Shown here: positions 51,145 through 61,858 of the stretch, piece after piece | Layout: each line of letters opens with the position of its first letter | Position numbering within the stretch: the stretch's first letter is position 1 | Assembly: GCA_019677205.1 (NCBI GenBank) | Contig: JAAMXY010000726.1 | Span: 1 to 64,000 of the forward strand | Length of the DNA: 64,000 nt | Direction: 5' to 3' | DNA from: Pinguiococcus pyrenoidosus | Lineage: Eukaryota; Sar; Pinguiophyceae; Pinguiochrysidales; Pinguiochrysidaceae | Notes under the pieces: generated by a model | The model's database searches: none | Seen by the model: only the letters and a program-made list of their open reading frames with translations | What the model was told of the DNA's origin: nothing | Translations under genes and position numbers: made by a program

Positions 51145-53881
51145 TCAGACGGCGGAGAGCGCCGCAGTTTGGCGCAGAGAGTGCCGCGCCCTGGCGCAGC
51201 TCTCCCCCCAGTGCCTCCAAGGAGCATCCTGAGTCGGTGACGTGTGAAATTGTGGCGCATGATGTGAAGAGAGGGACAAAAACGCCGTAAACCCCTCTTC
51301 GACGCAGCACTCGACGTGCGCCCGCTTGTATCTTTCAAGATGTTGGTGCGCATTCTGGAGGCGTTCAACGCAGGTTAAGTGCTCTTCGGCTTCGTTTGAA
51401 CAGTAATCTACACATCTCTCCGCCGCAGCCTCACAAGGCGGAGTCTCTCTCCCAAGAAGTGGGCGACACGGCCAGAGAAGCGGCCCAGGACGGAGACGCC
51501 AGGTCCGGGATCGCGGGACTGGACATGGGCGCCAGTCGGGCGTGGGCGTCTGCGAAGGCGGGCGCTTCGGAGACGGACCCCACTTCTCCCGCATATGGGT
51601 TGGGCGTCTCCAGGAAGGATCTGGTGACTGCGGCGCATCGAGATGAGTGACCAGTGGAGAGAAAACGCCGGCGCCGATTTGAATGCGTTTGAACGCCGCA
51701 CCTGAGGCTTCGCTCTCGACGACAGTGTCGATCTTCGGCAAGCTCTGCGCTCGCGCCGCTTGCCGGGACGGATCCGTGAGGCCGTCGACGTTGATACCCA
51801 GAGTGCCGAGAGCCATGTTCAACGCCTGCTGCAGCCCGCTGCCCAGCGCGGACGACGTGGAGCCGGTGGGCAACTCGACCTTGGCGCCCGGGTGGATGGC
51901 CTGGCTGAGCGTGGCGTTCTTGATGGCCAAGTGCGCGATGGTCTCCAGCAGCACTTTGATCACATCGCCCGCTGAAATGATGGAAACATCGTCGTTGAGA
52001 CACGGAGTCGGGAGAGCCATCCGCGCGGCAGAGCAAGCCCAGCAATCGAGGGCGCATGGCTGAGAGCGGAAGGGACGTACCGGAGCCATTGAGAATGGAT
52101 GTCTCGTCACTTGAATCAGTGGTGGACCTCTCGTTCTTGGTGGCGGCCACTTCGCCTTCCAATCTGTCCAGACGCGGCAAGTCGGCGCTCCTTTCGCTGG
52201 TGTCTCCGGTGTTGCTCGGCCCGTTTAGATAGCCAAGCGAAAAGCCCATCTCATGTTGCTGACGCTGTCGTTGCGGCTGTCGTTGCTGCTGCTGATGCTG
52301 ATGCTGATGCTGCTGCTGCTGATGCTGCTGCTGATGCTGCTGCTGATGCTGCTGCTGATGCTGCTGCTGCTTGAGAGAGCCCTCATTTCCACTGGCCAAG
52401 GCATCGCGTCCGTCGATCCTGGGAGGGTCCGGAAGAAAGGGATCTCGTCTCTTCACGTCGAAGGCCTGTGGTGGAAGAAATGAGTCCACAGACGTGAAGG
52501 GCGGCAAACGTCCTTTCGTCATCGCCTCCCGAAGGATCGGGCCGCCGTGAGGGCTGGAGGTGGCGAAGTGCCTCGCTTCTACGCCCACTGCCATCGGCGT
52601 GGCATCCCACTGCGACTCCAATGCAAGAGTGACGTCGGGTACCGCTGAGCTACTCGTGACCGGCACCGCCATCTCGAAAGCCGCGCTGCCAAGGCGGCGC
52701 TGCGAGAAAGAAGATCGCCGACTCACGTCAGGCTCGCTCGAGACTTCAGGACGACGAGGACGGCGCCAGAACGGCACTTGTCATACCTCAAGCAACGGCG
52801 TCGCCGCTGTCCGAAATGCACTTGGCTTGGCGAGATCTGCAGAAGACGAGACGCACAAGACAAGGAGACGCAAGAGAATACAACGTTGGTGCGCTGCGTG
52901 CCAGCCGTAGGGGCCCTCTTGTCTTCCTCGTTTCTCGTCTTACCGGAGCTGAAGAGGAGGTGGTCGGACACCTCGTAGGTCATCGGTGGCAGAAAGGCGG
53001 TCGCAGACACATGTGAGGGATCGTTCAGCGCCGATGCGAGGGAAATGCTGTTGATCCCCGGCTCGGCGAAGCCCTCCGCCTTGGTCTTCTTTGTTGGCCT
53101 CCATCCTCCTGGAATCACATAGCAGAACGGATTACACGTCCGCCTTCCCATCGCGACGGCATGGGGCGCTCGCGTTTCTACAACAACTCGCAGCAATCCT
53201 TGGCGGCCGCAACCCAGGCTCCTTGCAGAGCGGAGCGGCTGCCTTCTCGCTCGATCGTGCTCCTTGCCGTGGTCTGTAGGTTGACGTCCGCGGGATGCGC
53301 ATGGTACTCGCTTGAGAAGCAGCAGAAGCTTTTTTACAAGGCCCGTGACCAGTCCGCTTGTGCAGACCACGTTTTCTTGCGGGGAGCAGCACGATGGGGT
53401 GCAAACGATCCCCCAACGATTTCCCCGTCGACCAGCTAGCAGCCAAAGTGGCGCAGCAGGATGGATAAAGCCCTACAGAATTCTCACCGTGATCTTTGTC
53501 CAAATGCTTGGCCAGGTTGCTGGAGTTGTGGTACGCTTTCCGCTGATCTTTGCACAGCGGGCAGACGTAGTACCCGTCGTGGTCGCGATAGGACGCCCAA
53601 TGGTATCGCGGCCTGGGAAGAAGAGGCATGTCAGCCGGAAGCAACGAATGCAGCTGCTCTTCTACCGTCGGAAGCTCTTGGGGTTGATGCTTCCGCTACA
53701 CTACGCCACAGATGGCAGCGCAGGCATTGCAGGGGGCGGCTCTTGTCAGGGGCAGCGCCAAGGCAGATTTCAAATCCGATCGGCAAGGCCGAGCACATGC
53801 CAAGTGCACGACTTACCCCCTCTTGCGCTTGGGTCTGAGCTCGGCGCCTGCCCCGCCCGGCGCTCGGGCACCTTCTTTCAT
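51145..53881 (-). CDS. C2H2 zinc-finger protein A (putative transcriptional regulator)
   Basis: Exon 1 (53881-53817) reads MKEGARAPGGAGAELRPKRK and ends with a basic RG. Exon 2 (53612-53488) adds PRYHWASYRDHDGYYVCPLC then KDQRKAYHNSSNLAKHLDKD, a single C2H2 finger (CPLC...HLDKDH). Exon 3 continues GWRPTKKTKAEGFAEPGINS and TYEVSDHLLFSS. The large next exon has VPFWRRPRRPEVSSEPDVSR, a long Gln/His tract and GFSLGYLNGPSNTGDTSERS. Later exons include DVSIISAGDVIKVLLETIAH with LAIKNATLSQAIHPGAKVEL, and AEEHLTCVERLQNAHQHLER. Exon joins 1-2, 2-3 and 3-4 keep frame with GT-AG. The first three exons are clearly paralogous to zinc-finger gene B at 56695. Nuclear, DNA-binding role is inferred from the finger and its basic flank. 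The 3' end is uncertain. Confidence 0.6.
52256..52372 (-). repeat. CAG/CAC-type tract coding for a Gln/His-rich region
   Basis: On the minus strand about 37 codons of zinc-finger gene A are almost only Gln and His, with some Arg and Pro at the 3' side. Plus strand: repeated (ctgctgctgatg) units. Confidence 0.85.
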
Positions 53882-56694
53882 CTTCAGAAGGCCTCTTCGG
53901 CGCGCACTCTTCCCGCGGGCCGAGTCGGCGGAAGCTGCCACTGCTACTCCGCTGACGCCCCCAGAACCGAGTCGCCGAGAGGGCCTGCCGAGACGCCCCG
54001 CCCCTGCTGTGCCCCGTAGCTCCGTGCCCAATGCGGCGCGACCCGGCCGACAGCCGCTGAGCCTCGTGGCGTCGAGACCCGCCCCAGCGGCCAGTACACG
54101 GCGTGCTGAAGCAGAACTCAGACCGCTTCACAGGGCAGCGACTACCCTGTCCGCTTAAATTCCCGAATGGGCGGCAGCCCCGTGACACCCTCGCAAAAGG
54201 TGACAGATGTCAAGGCTCATCACCTCTCCTAATTATCAGTTCTGAACTATTGCGTCTATGGGAAATGCTGGAGACCCGTTGGGGATTTCCTGCAGATGTT
54301 CCCTGTTTGCTCGTCCTGGTTGGTGAGGATATAGATCGCGGTGGGTGGCCCCGGACCAAGCCGGGCCAGTGCTCCGCAGAGGCTGCGTGGGAGTCGTCAT
54401 GAGGGCAATCGGTTGATGGCGGAAGTGCCGCCATTCAATTGTAAAGGCGGAGAGCTATTTGTCCTATGGACGAACTGAGCCGCTGGCCAGTGGCCGCTTC
54501 TGGATGGGGCTGCGTCCGCCCTAATGGCGCCTATGACGCATCCAGGCGTTGCTCTCGCATCGTGACTATCTTATGCGATCCCGGCATCCCAGGATTCGAA
54601 ACGGGGCCTTCTCCAATGATGTCTTGCCAAACCTATGGTGCTGCAAATTTAAATCGCCGCCAGGTGGCCTTGGCCAGGGCCCTCTCTTGTTCACCGGCCG
54701 GTTGCAAAGCAGGGTGATCTGCTGCTACCAAAGCCGCTACAACAGTCTGCTTGCCATGCGATGCCATGCTTTCCTTGCCGCCGAAGCCCAATCGAAAGTA
54801 GCTTGTCACAAGATGCCCACCTCTAGACAAGCCAGCTTGCTTGGCTGATGCATGGTGCGTTCGCCAAGATGTTCTTGCTTTGGGCTTTCGTCAAGTCAGG
54901 CTACGCACTATCAAAGGATCATATCGAATGAAAGAAAGAGCGAGGCAGGGTATCCTCGCTTGGCTGGACTGAGACGCCACCTAGCTAGGAGGTACGGCCG
55001 ACTCCTCAGCGGGAGCTTCGGCGATGGAGTATCCGCCACAGGCACTGTGCATCTTGGCTGCTTGATCTCTTGACGGCGCATGGTGTGGTGTGTGCAAGGG
55101 ACGTTGCTTCTCAATTTGCTCAGCGACGTTCCCCTTGGGTGTCATGTTCCTGCTCGCAGCATTGGTTACTCTCATTCCTTGCCTCGGCAGGGGCTGCATG
55201 GCGAAGCCAAACTACAGTACTTCGAAGGAACCCGGTGTGCACTATACGCATAACTGGCGTGATTGAAGAAGACTCAGCTGCGTGCAGGGGCTTCCGGAGG
55301 ACCGAGTTTGAATCCCGCCGGCGATTACAGAGGTAGGATGAAGGGAGCCTTCCCTGCAAAGTCGGGGAAAATTGGGGGGTGAAGAAAGTGCTTGTGATGC
55401 TGAAGCATGCGTGCTCCTGCCAAACGCATAACTACCACTCGGCAGCGTCTTGACCAAACGAACAACCCATCGGTGCGCAATCCCTTTCTATGGAAGGTAT
55501 GAGTGTGCCTGTTCTTTCTAATGTTCTCGGTCACAGTGGTTGGAGAATCCTGTTCAGTTGGACGCGACAGGGTTCCAAAGTTGTGTTCATCCGACGCCCA
55601 TGTTCAACCGCGATGCCGAGTGGGGATTGGGCAAGACTCTATCCTGATCAGTCCCGCGGCGCGGATTTGAGTTCCCGGCCAATCAGAGTACCTGTCTGAT
55701 CGTGCACTCCGTGACCGGCCGCTGTTCGACGTTCATTGGGGACCCCGGCCTCTCGTGGCGCCAACCACCAGGAATACTTCGCCCGCCTCAGACGGGATCA
55801 ACGAGGCTCGGGGTACACTCTCGCACCGGTCGGCTGTTCGACAAATACATGTCTCCCCAAACTATTGACATAGGATTACGAGACTTGTTCTGTTAGAAGT
55901 GCCGTGAAGCCACCACAAAAATGGAGAGAAGATGCCGTAGAGGATCTGGCATTCCTGGTGTTCTCTCGCCGGTTGGCTCCCCGAGGTGGCGGAGTCCTGA
56001 TAGCGTATCTTTGCGCGATTTGAATGCTTCCCTCCGTTTCCTTCTGGCATGGCCTCAGCTCGAAGTATAGCCTCGTAAGAATGCCCTGCAGCTCCACAGC
56101 ACAGGCCCGAGAACTGCTTTGTTCGTATGACGGGATTGGCCTGAAAGGGGTGGCAGGGCGAAGTCGGCCAAGAGTGCCCTACTTTCGGGGAGAGTTGATG
56201 GGCGACAAAAAGCTTCTTGCCGGAAACATGCTTCACTTGTACCGGGTTCTCCCTCGGGAACGCGGCAAGGGGGTAACATAGCTCCATTTCTTTCAATGCT
56301 GAGGGATGAGGCAGCGCCACAAAAACTGCCATTCTCTCCTATCATTCTGCTCTGAAAATGGCTGTCCCACATCGTTCTCCCATTGTGTAGCGTTCTCAAC
56401 GGGTGAGTATCGGCACATAGCTACTACGATAGACTTCTGGGAGTCCGGCCCCGTGCTTCTCCACCGCCCCGTGCCTCCCAGGTGCAGCTAGGCCAACACA
56501 CCAGCGCACTCCGCGTGTGTCTCTAGCGGGGGGAGCTTTGCGTCCCCCGCCCGGTGGCTTCGGCGAGCCTTGTCACGGGACGTCTTCCACACACGCACTT
56601 CTCCAAAATCTTTCGAGTCGACGGCCTCGCCCGACGCGAACGCAAGCATCCCTTCGGCTCGGGCGCGCGCCGGCTCACAGTTGGACAGTTCGAA
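53882..56694. other. Gene-poor spacer between two divergent zinc-finger paralogues
   Basis: 2.8 kb with only short ORFs (longest about 155 codons, 55862-56332 minus) that lack recognisable motifs and intron-exon logic. Base composition is lower in GC than the flanking exons. No long repeat, LTR or transposase motif was seen. T-loop-like strings near 54595 and 55305 do not fold into tRNAs. It probably contains the promoters of both paralogues and possibly old inserted sequence. Confidence 0.5.
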
Positions 56695-57044
56695 ATGCCG
56701 CCGAGCTTGATGAAGGAAGAACCGCCCGAAGGGCCGCCCGTGCTGAAGAAGCGCAAGAGGTGCGCACCGCAGATCAGGGAAATCTTTGCCGATGAGAAGC
56801 GGAACCTCGTGACGATAGTCTCCTCAAAGGGCACCGCGCTGTCACTGGGCGCCGTATCGGGGCGAGGACGGCTACTATGTATGTCCCCTTTGCAAGGGGC
56901 AGAGGCGCACCTTCCACAACTCGTCCAACATGGCCAAGCACCTGGATCGCGACCACAGTACGTCTTCTTGCCAAGTCTTCTTGACATGCTCTTCCCGCGA
57001 GGATGTCACAGCCATATGTTCCTAATGCTGCATTCAATTCTCCG

Positions 57045-57090
<46 letters not shown>

Positions 57091-58682
57091 GCTTCTCGAA
57101 ACGAAGACGGTTGGAGACCCCCGTTGAAGGCGATAGTACTACGCCAAAAGCTGGCGGAGCGCCAAGCGATGCTGGCCGCCAGGGAGCGAGAAATTACGCA
57201 CCAGGCGGAAGCCGGCTTCCAGCGCCGAGAGGCTTCTCTGCCTCCAGAACTGCGCACGCCCAGGTCGATGCTCAGCGGCTTCGGCACGGCAGTGGAACAA
57301 ATGGACGGCGACTCGGAGCGCCGGAGGGCGGAGCTGCAGCGCCAGCTACGTACGCCAGGCGCCATGTTCAGCCCCTTCGGTCCCCCGCGCCAGCCAGAGC
57401 TCCTCGTGGGAATGAGGCTGGGAAACACAAGCATCGTCCAGGTAAGACGGGGCGAAGCCTCCAGAAAGTGTCTGCTACAGCTGTGAAGCGTTGATGACTT
57501 ACCACGCCTTTCTCGTTCTTTTCTACTTCTTCTTTCTTGCCGACGTGGTTTTGGTGCCTCTAGACGCCAACGTTTGCCAACCCTTTGGCTGAGAGACAGA
57601 ATGCCGTTCCCGTGCTGGTGCCGCCGGAGGAGCGCGAGGTGTACCCCAGCTTCCAACCCCGCCGCACCAGCGACCCGGACCCGCTGGGTCTCAACACGCA
57701 GGAGTTGCTGCCGCAGAAGCGTCAGAAGCGGCCGCAGTCGCAGCCGACGCCAGCGAACCCCATCGACGCCGCTAGTGGCATGCCGGCCATGGCGGTGCTG
57801 CAGCGCCTGCGAGAGACGGTCCTGCAGGTGCAGGACTCGGGTCTCCCGGCGGCCAAGTCCGACGACATCCTCGCGGGGCTGCAGGCGCTCGCTTGCATCT
57901 TCGTGGACCAGCAAGCGGACGGACCGCCCAAAACTCAAACCCAGGCGCTGGAGACCACATTCGACGCCAAATGCGACACCTTCCGACAGGACGTCGACAC
58001 GCCCATCAGCGCGCCCAGTACGGTGTTGAACACCACCAAGAAGCGGATGGAAGGTTCTGTGGTGTCCTCCCCTCTATGCATTGAGGAGCTTCTGGTAGAA
58101 GACCTCGTCCCATCCCCAGGTAGGAACGTTGCGCAACCATGAACAAAAGAAGACTCCGATCCTCGTGGGAGGAGCCGATCTCGACAAGGCTTTCCATTCC
58201 GACCAGCAACGATACTGACTCTTCTGCGTCTCTTTTTGGGGTGTATTACAGACGCCTTAGGTGTGCCTAGCGATGCGACGTCCCCGAGCACGTGGCCGCA
58301 GGACTCGCTGCTCAACCTGTTCGATACCGAGGTTGACAGCAGCAGTCGGGGACTGTATCAGTCCGCCACCAGCACGCAGGACGAGGCCGAGCTCAGCTTG
58401 GATGTGAAGAACGTCAGCGAGATGGCCTCCACCTTCACGTGGAGCACCACCATGTCATCTCCCGATTCACCTCAGCCGGCCGTCAGCGTGGTGCAGCATC
58501 AACTGTCTCGGAGACGCCTGTCGCCCCCGAGGCGGTCCGCGCCAGAGAGGATGCAGATCCCGTATCCGGCGTTCCCTTCTCCCAGTCCGAGTCCCACCGT
58601 GCGGGCTTCACCGTTTCAGTCCCTCTTGGCGCCCGCTTTCGAGGATGCGCCGCCCTTTTTTGGAAGTCAAGGCCTCTTGTAG
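56695..58682 (+). CDS. C2H2 zinc-finger protein B (putative transcriptional regulator)
   Basis: Exons 56695-56759, 56830-56957, 57107-57441, 57564-58119 and 58252-58682 all join in frame at GT-AG sites. The protein starts MPPSLMKEEPPEGPPVLKKR, then KRAPRCHWAPYRGEDGYYVC and PLCKGQRRTFHNSSNMAKHL with DRDH completing one C2H2 finger, followed by NGWRPPLKAIVLRQKLAERQ and a long charged helix. The remaining ~430 residues are Ser/Pro-rich and disordered-looking. One helical segment reads AMAVLQRLRETVLQVQDSGL. The tail is FTWSTTMSSPDSPQPAVSVV and ends PPFFGSQGLL. The N-terminal three exons match gene A (51145-53881) in sequence and in intron positions; the rest has diverged. Acidic/Ser-Pro tails fit activation domains, but the function is inferred. 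Confidence 0.7.
57053..57088 (+). repeat. (TC)n polypyrimidine microsatellite before a splice acceptor
   Basis: About 17 TC units in intron 2 of zinc-finger gene B, ending 18 nt upstream of the acceptor at 57105-57106. Confidence 0.9.
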
Positions 58683-59161
58683 GCTGCCGCCTGCGTTTGT
58701 CTTATGTTGTACATTGGGGGCCCCTCTGCTTCAAAGCTCCAATCTGTGGTCGAGTTTCTTCGTGTTTTTAGGCCCTTTCTCCCCACGCCACGGGGATCTG
58801 GAAGTCTTTGGCCGACCAGCTTGTGTCTCCGTTTCTTGTTGTATCGTATCGTTCCATATCCCAGAGTAGAAGAGTGTGAGAGAGAGAGAGAGTGAGAGAG
58901 AAGGAGCGCCGGCTGTGCGCGTCTTGGTGGTCGGAGCGAAGGTTTGACAATCCATTCCCTAGGGAAGTTGTTTTTTTCCTTTTTTGTCTTTTTTCTTAGT
59001 TTCCAGTGTATCCGACATGGTGCGAAGATGTTCTGCCACCGTCGCGAAACCCGGGAAGGGTTCGGCGGCCTGCATCCGCACGCGCTAGCCGTCTGTCCTG
59101 TTCGGCGAAACTCCAGCCTCACTACATGTCGTCCTCATCCCGTAGTGCTCACGAGCCTAAC
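58683..59161. other. Convergent intergenic region
   Basis: 479 bp between the stops of zinc-finger gene B and the ankyrin-like gene. Contains a (GA)n run near 58876-58903 and T-rich stretches (58969-59000) that fit 3' UTR ends. No gene seen. Confidence 0.5.
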
Positions 59162-60370
59162 CTAATAGCACGTCTGCTCTTCAACCTTGAGGTCTCGGTT
59201 CCTTTGGCGAGCCTTGGTCTCTTTCTTCTTGTTCTTCTGATAGCTTCGCGAACGCTCATAGCTGCCTGTCGCCAGCGGGTTGCGTCTCCAGCCGCAAGCT
59301 GCGCCCTTCTTTCCCCTGCCTCCGGAGCCGTAGCTCCCGTGCGAGTCGCCGGGGTAGTGCTCAAGCAGCCGATCGATGGTCATGGCGCCGGTCGTTGGCG
59401 TCGGCACCTCGATGTGGTGATAGAGGCGCGGCTCCGGCGTGAATGTGGTCAGCAGGACGCCGGCCTGGTTGGGCTCCCTCCACCTGCGCGTTCTCCCGAA
59501 GCTGCCGGGTTCGCTCTGCCGCTTCGCCTGGGCCTCAGAGCGCCTCGCTCGTCGATTCTTGGCGGCCGGGTTCTTTGTAGCAGGTGCCCGCTGCACGGGG
59601 CCGTGCTCTCGCAGGCCTGCGCCGCCCCTTCTGGTCTTGCGGCGCCACTCCGCGAAGCGCAGCTGGCGATCATTGCTCTCGAGAAGCCACTGCGCGTAGC
59701 GCACCGGCCAGGAGCCCCAGTCGATCTGCTCGTACAGGTCCCTCCTCATGAGCTTGCCGTCGGCGAAGCTGCCCACCAGGTCGAGCGGATCGCCCTCGTC
59801 CACCTGCTGCAGCAGCGCCTCGGTGCCCTCCTCAGAGAGCTGCAGCGCCTCGGCCACTCTCCGGAGAGACACCTCCACGCTGTCCACCTCGCGAGCCGGC
59901 GCTGGCGCCGCCACGGGCGCCAGCTTGACCTCCAGGTGCTCCGGCACCTGGTATCTCGCCGGCGGCTCGGGCACTCCCAGCTGCTCTCGCAGCTCCTCGG
60001 CCTCGTACATGGGAGCTAGTAGGCGCTGGACGTCCTTGTTGAGCGCGTTCTTGAAGCAGCGGCGCTTGCGCACGTCGTCCGAGGCGCCGCAGGCCAGCAG
60101 CGTCCTCAGGAGGGCCAGATGGCCGCAGAGACTGGCGGCGTACAACATGCTGCGCTCGAACGAGTCCGCAAAGTTCACGGGCAGTCCCTTGCGGAGCGCC
60201 AGGACCACGGTGAGCACATCTCCCCGGTACGCAGCGCCCAACACGGCGTCAAAGTCCACGACCTGCCGAGGCAGCGGCGCGGAGCGATGGCGCAGCAGCG
60301 CCGGCTGCGCCAGCGGCGCAGCTTCGGCGCCTGGCTCGCTGTCTGCGCGGCCCAGGCGAAGAAAGCTCAT
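59162..60370 (-). CDS. Ankyrin-like repeat protein, single exon
   Basis: An ATG at 60370 (MSFLRLGRADSEP) opens a 402-codon uninterrupted frame; longer readings need a GTG start. Residues 37-100 form two ankyrin-like units: VVDFDAVLGAAYRGDVLTVV followed by LALRKGLPVNFADSF, then MLYAASLCGHLALLRTLLAC. A helical stretch follows (VEVSLRRVAEALQLSEEGTE), and SWPVRYAQWLLESNDRQLRF is another amphipathic segment. The C-terminal ~130 residues are basic and rich in Arg, Lys, Gly and Ser, ending in KARQRNRDLKVEEQTCY. No enzyme domain is seen. Likely a protein-interaction factor, perhaps RNA-binding through the basic tail; this is inference. Confidence 0.7.
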   Translation of the reverse strand: MSFLRLGRADSEPGAEAAPLAQPALLRHRSAPLPRQVVDFDAVLGAAYRGDVLTVVLALRKGLPVNFADSFERSMLYAASLCGHLALLRTLLACGASDDVRKRRCFKNALNKDVQRLLAPMYEAEELREQLGVPEPPARYQVPEHLEVKLAPVAAPAPAREVDSVEVSLRRVAEALQLSEEGTEALLQQVDEGDPLDLVGSFADGKLMRRDLYEQIDWGSWPVRYAQWLLESNDRQLRFAEWRRKTRRGGAGLREHGPVQRAPATKNPAAKNRRARRSEAQAKRQSEPGSFGRTRRWREPNQAGVLLTTFTPEPRLYHHIEVPTPTTGAMTIDRLLEHYPGDSHGSYGSGGRGKKGAACGWRRNPLATGSYERSRSYQKNKKKETKARQRNRDLKVEEQTCY

Positions 60371-61030
60371 GAGCGGCGAAGCGAGAACGCCACTTCTGCA
60401 AAGGCGGACACGTCGGAGAGGGGAGAGACTGCGGGCGCTTCGGGCGGAGAGGGAGAGCACCGCAGAACGTTCTCTGGAACCTTGGAAAGTGTCGGGTAGA
60501 CATCTAGTAGAGAAAGGGACGTGGAATAGGGGGATTGGCGGTGGTGCGGTTGAAGAGGACAGAGGGACATGTCAAGGGGACTCCGAACACCGGCGTTTCC
60601 AGAGCTGCCAGCGGCGCCCCCGCTTCTTGCCAAGGCTGCGCGGCTGACGTGAGCTGCCAAGAGGTGCCAACACGTGCACCGCGGTGCTCGCCAGTATCCT
60701 GAGGTGCCGACCGCCGCGTTTTGGCCTCTCCTGGCGTTCATGGCTTAATGGGGGAAACGGATGGACGCTCCTCATTGAGGTTTGTGTTTTTAGTCCGCTT
60801 CCTCCTGCTTTGCCAACGGCCCCGCACCAGCTTGGATCTTTGGCTTCTCGCAAGCACACCAAGCAAATGGACAGATCGGATGCGAGTGCTGCGGAGGCCC
60901 AACCCCGATGGCACGCGGGCAAGCAAGGGAGAACCAAGAGCGCTTAAATGCGGGAGCTACACCGTGCAGTTCTTCAGCTCCCCAGCTGTGCGCCCGCCTC
61001 CCTGTCCTCCTGCATTCGCCGCATGGCAGC
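60371..61030. other. Intergenic, no gene seen
   Basis: 660 bp upstream of the ankyrin-like gene and downstream of the small plastid protein. Short ORFs on both strands carry no family motifs. Confidence 0.4.
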
Positions 61031-61539
61031 TTAGTTGCCGTTCTGCTTGTTGATCCAGCAGGCCACGTGAAGCCCCCAGGCGATGGGGCAGAGCAGGGAG
61101 CCCACGATGTAGGACGGGTAGATCGTGTCCACGGTCAGGGTGCTGAGGATGTTGCTGGCGTGCACGCAGTAGGTGCCCACGGCCAGGGACACCAGGGACA
61201 GAGGCGCCAACACGCCGCTCGGGGTCTTGGAAAGCACTAAACGCCAAGCGCAACGATCAGCCTCTGACGTGTGCGATGCCGCATCGGCGGAACTTCTGCC
61301 GTTCAAACGCCACGTTCACAGCAGCTCAAGTCCGCGTGCGCATTCCCAGGAGTCTGCTTCCTACCTGGGCCAAGAACCGTGGAAGGGGGGGCCTTTCCCT
61401 CCCAGTAAGTGCTCTCTTCCGCCATCTTCAGCCCGGAGCTGCGCTTGGCGGCCGTGCTGGGAAGGCCACGCGGCGCAAACGCCTGGGCCGGGGCGACCAG
61501 GAGCACGGCCAGGATGGTGGCGACGACAGCAAGCTTCAT
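61031..61539 (-). CDS. Small plastid-targeted protein with two membrane segments
   Basis: Two exons (61539-61365 and 61236-61031) join in frame. The N-terminus is a signal peptide, MKLAVVATILAVLLVAPAQ, followed by the AFAP motif (AFAPRGLPS) and a Ser/Lys-rich transit peptide (TAAKRSSGLKM). This is the bipartite leader of complex red plastids. The mature part is short: ESTYWEGKAPPSTVLGPVLS, then GVLAPLSLVSLAVGTYCVHA and IVGSLLCPIAWGLHVACWIN, ending KQNGN. About 125 residues in all. I do not recognise the family. Size, two hydrophobic helices and plastid leader suggest a thylakoid or plastid-membrane subunit, possibly photosystem- or antenna-associated, but this is inference. Confidence 0.75.
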
Positions 61540-61858
61540 ATTCAACAACAAAGGGAGGAAAGGACTGCAGATACGTCTCTGGAGAGCCGACAGAGGCGGC
61601 GTAAGCGGCGTCGAGAGAGATCAGCTGACTGACCACTGGATACGCCTCAACTTCCCACCAACTCCCCGGATTGGCGGAGAGGCCCTATCTAAAATATCTA
61701 AATACAGGAATCACTGATAATTTTTGTCAATGTATTTAACGGAGAGAAGCCTTTCCAGGCTGTATGTTGCCTGGGTTTTTCCCGCCATTTTCTGTTTGTG
61801 TTGTCTTCCGTGACTTTTGCGTGGATCGGAGCTTTGGGCTGTTTGCTGGGAGAGCGCC
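61540..61858. promoter_or_regulatory. Divergent promoter region, plastid protein / ARP6
   Basis: 319 bp between two divergent starts. It contains an AT-rich segment (61684-61740, including tctaaaatatctaaatacag) that stands out against the GC-rich surroundings and may hold core promoter elements. Confidence 0.4.

Noticed and set aside
54585-54610. TTTCGAAT-like T-loop in the spacer, possible tRNA on the minus strand
   Set aside because: The T-stem halves (CCCCG and CTGGG) do not pair and no cloverleaf can be drawn.
55295-55335. GTTTGAATCCC string, possible tRNA T-arm
   Set aside because: Deviates from GTTCRANNC and lacks the other arms.
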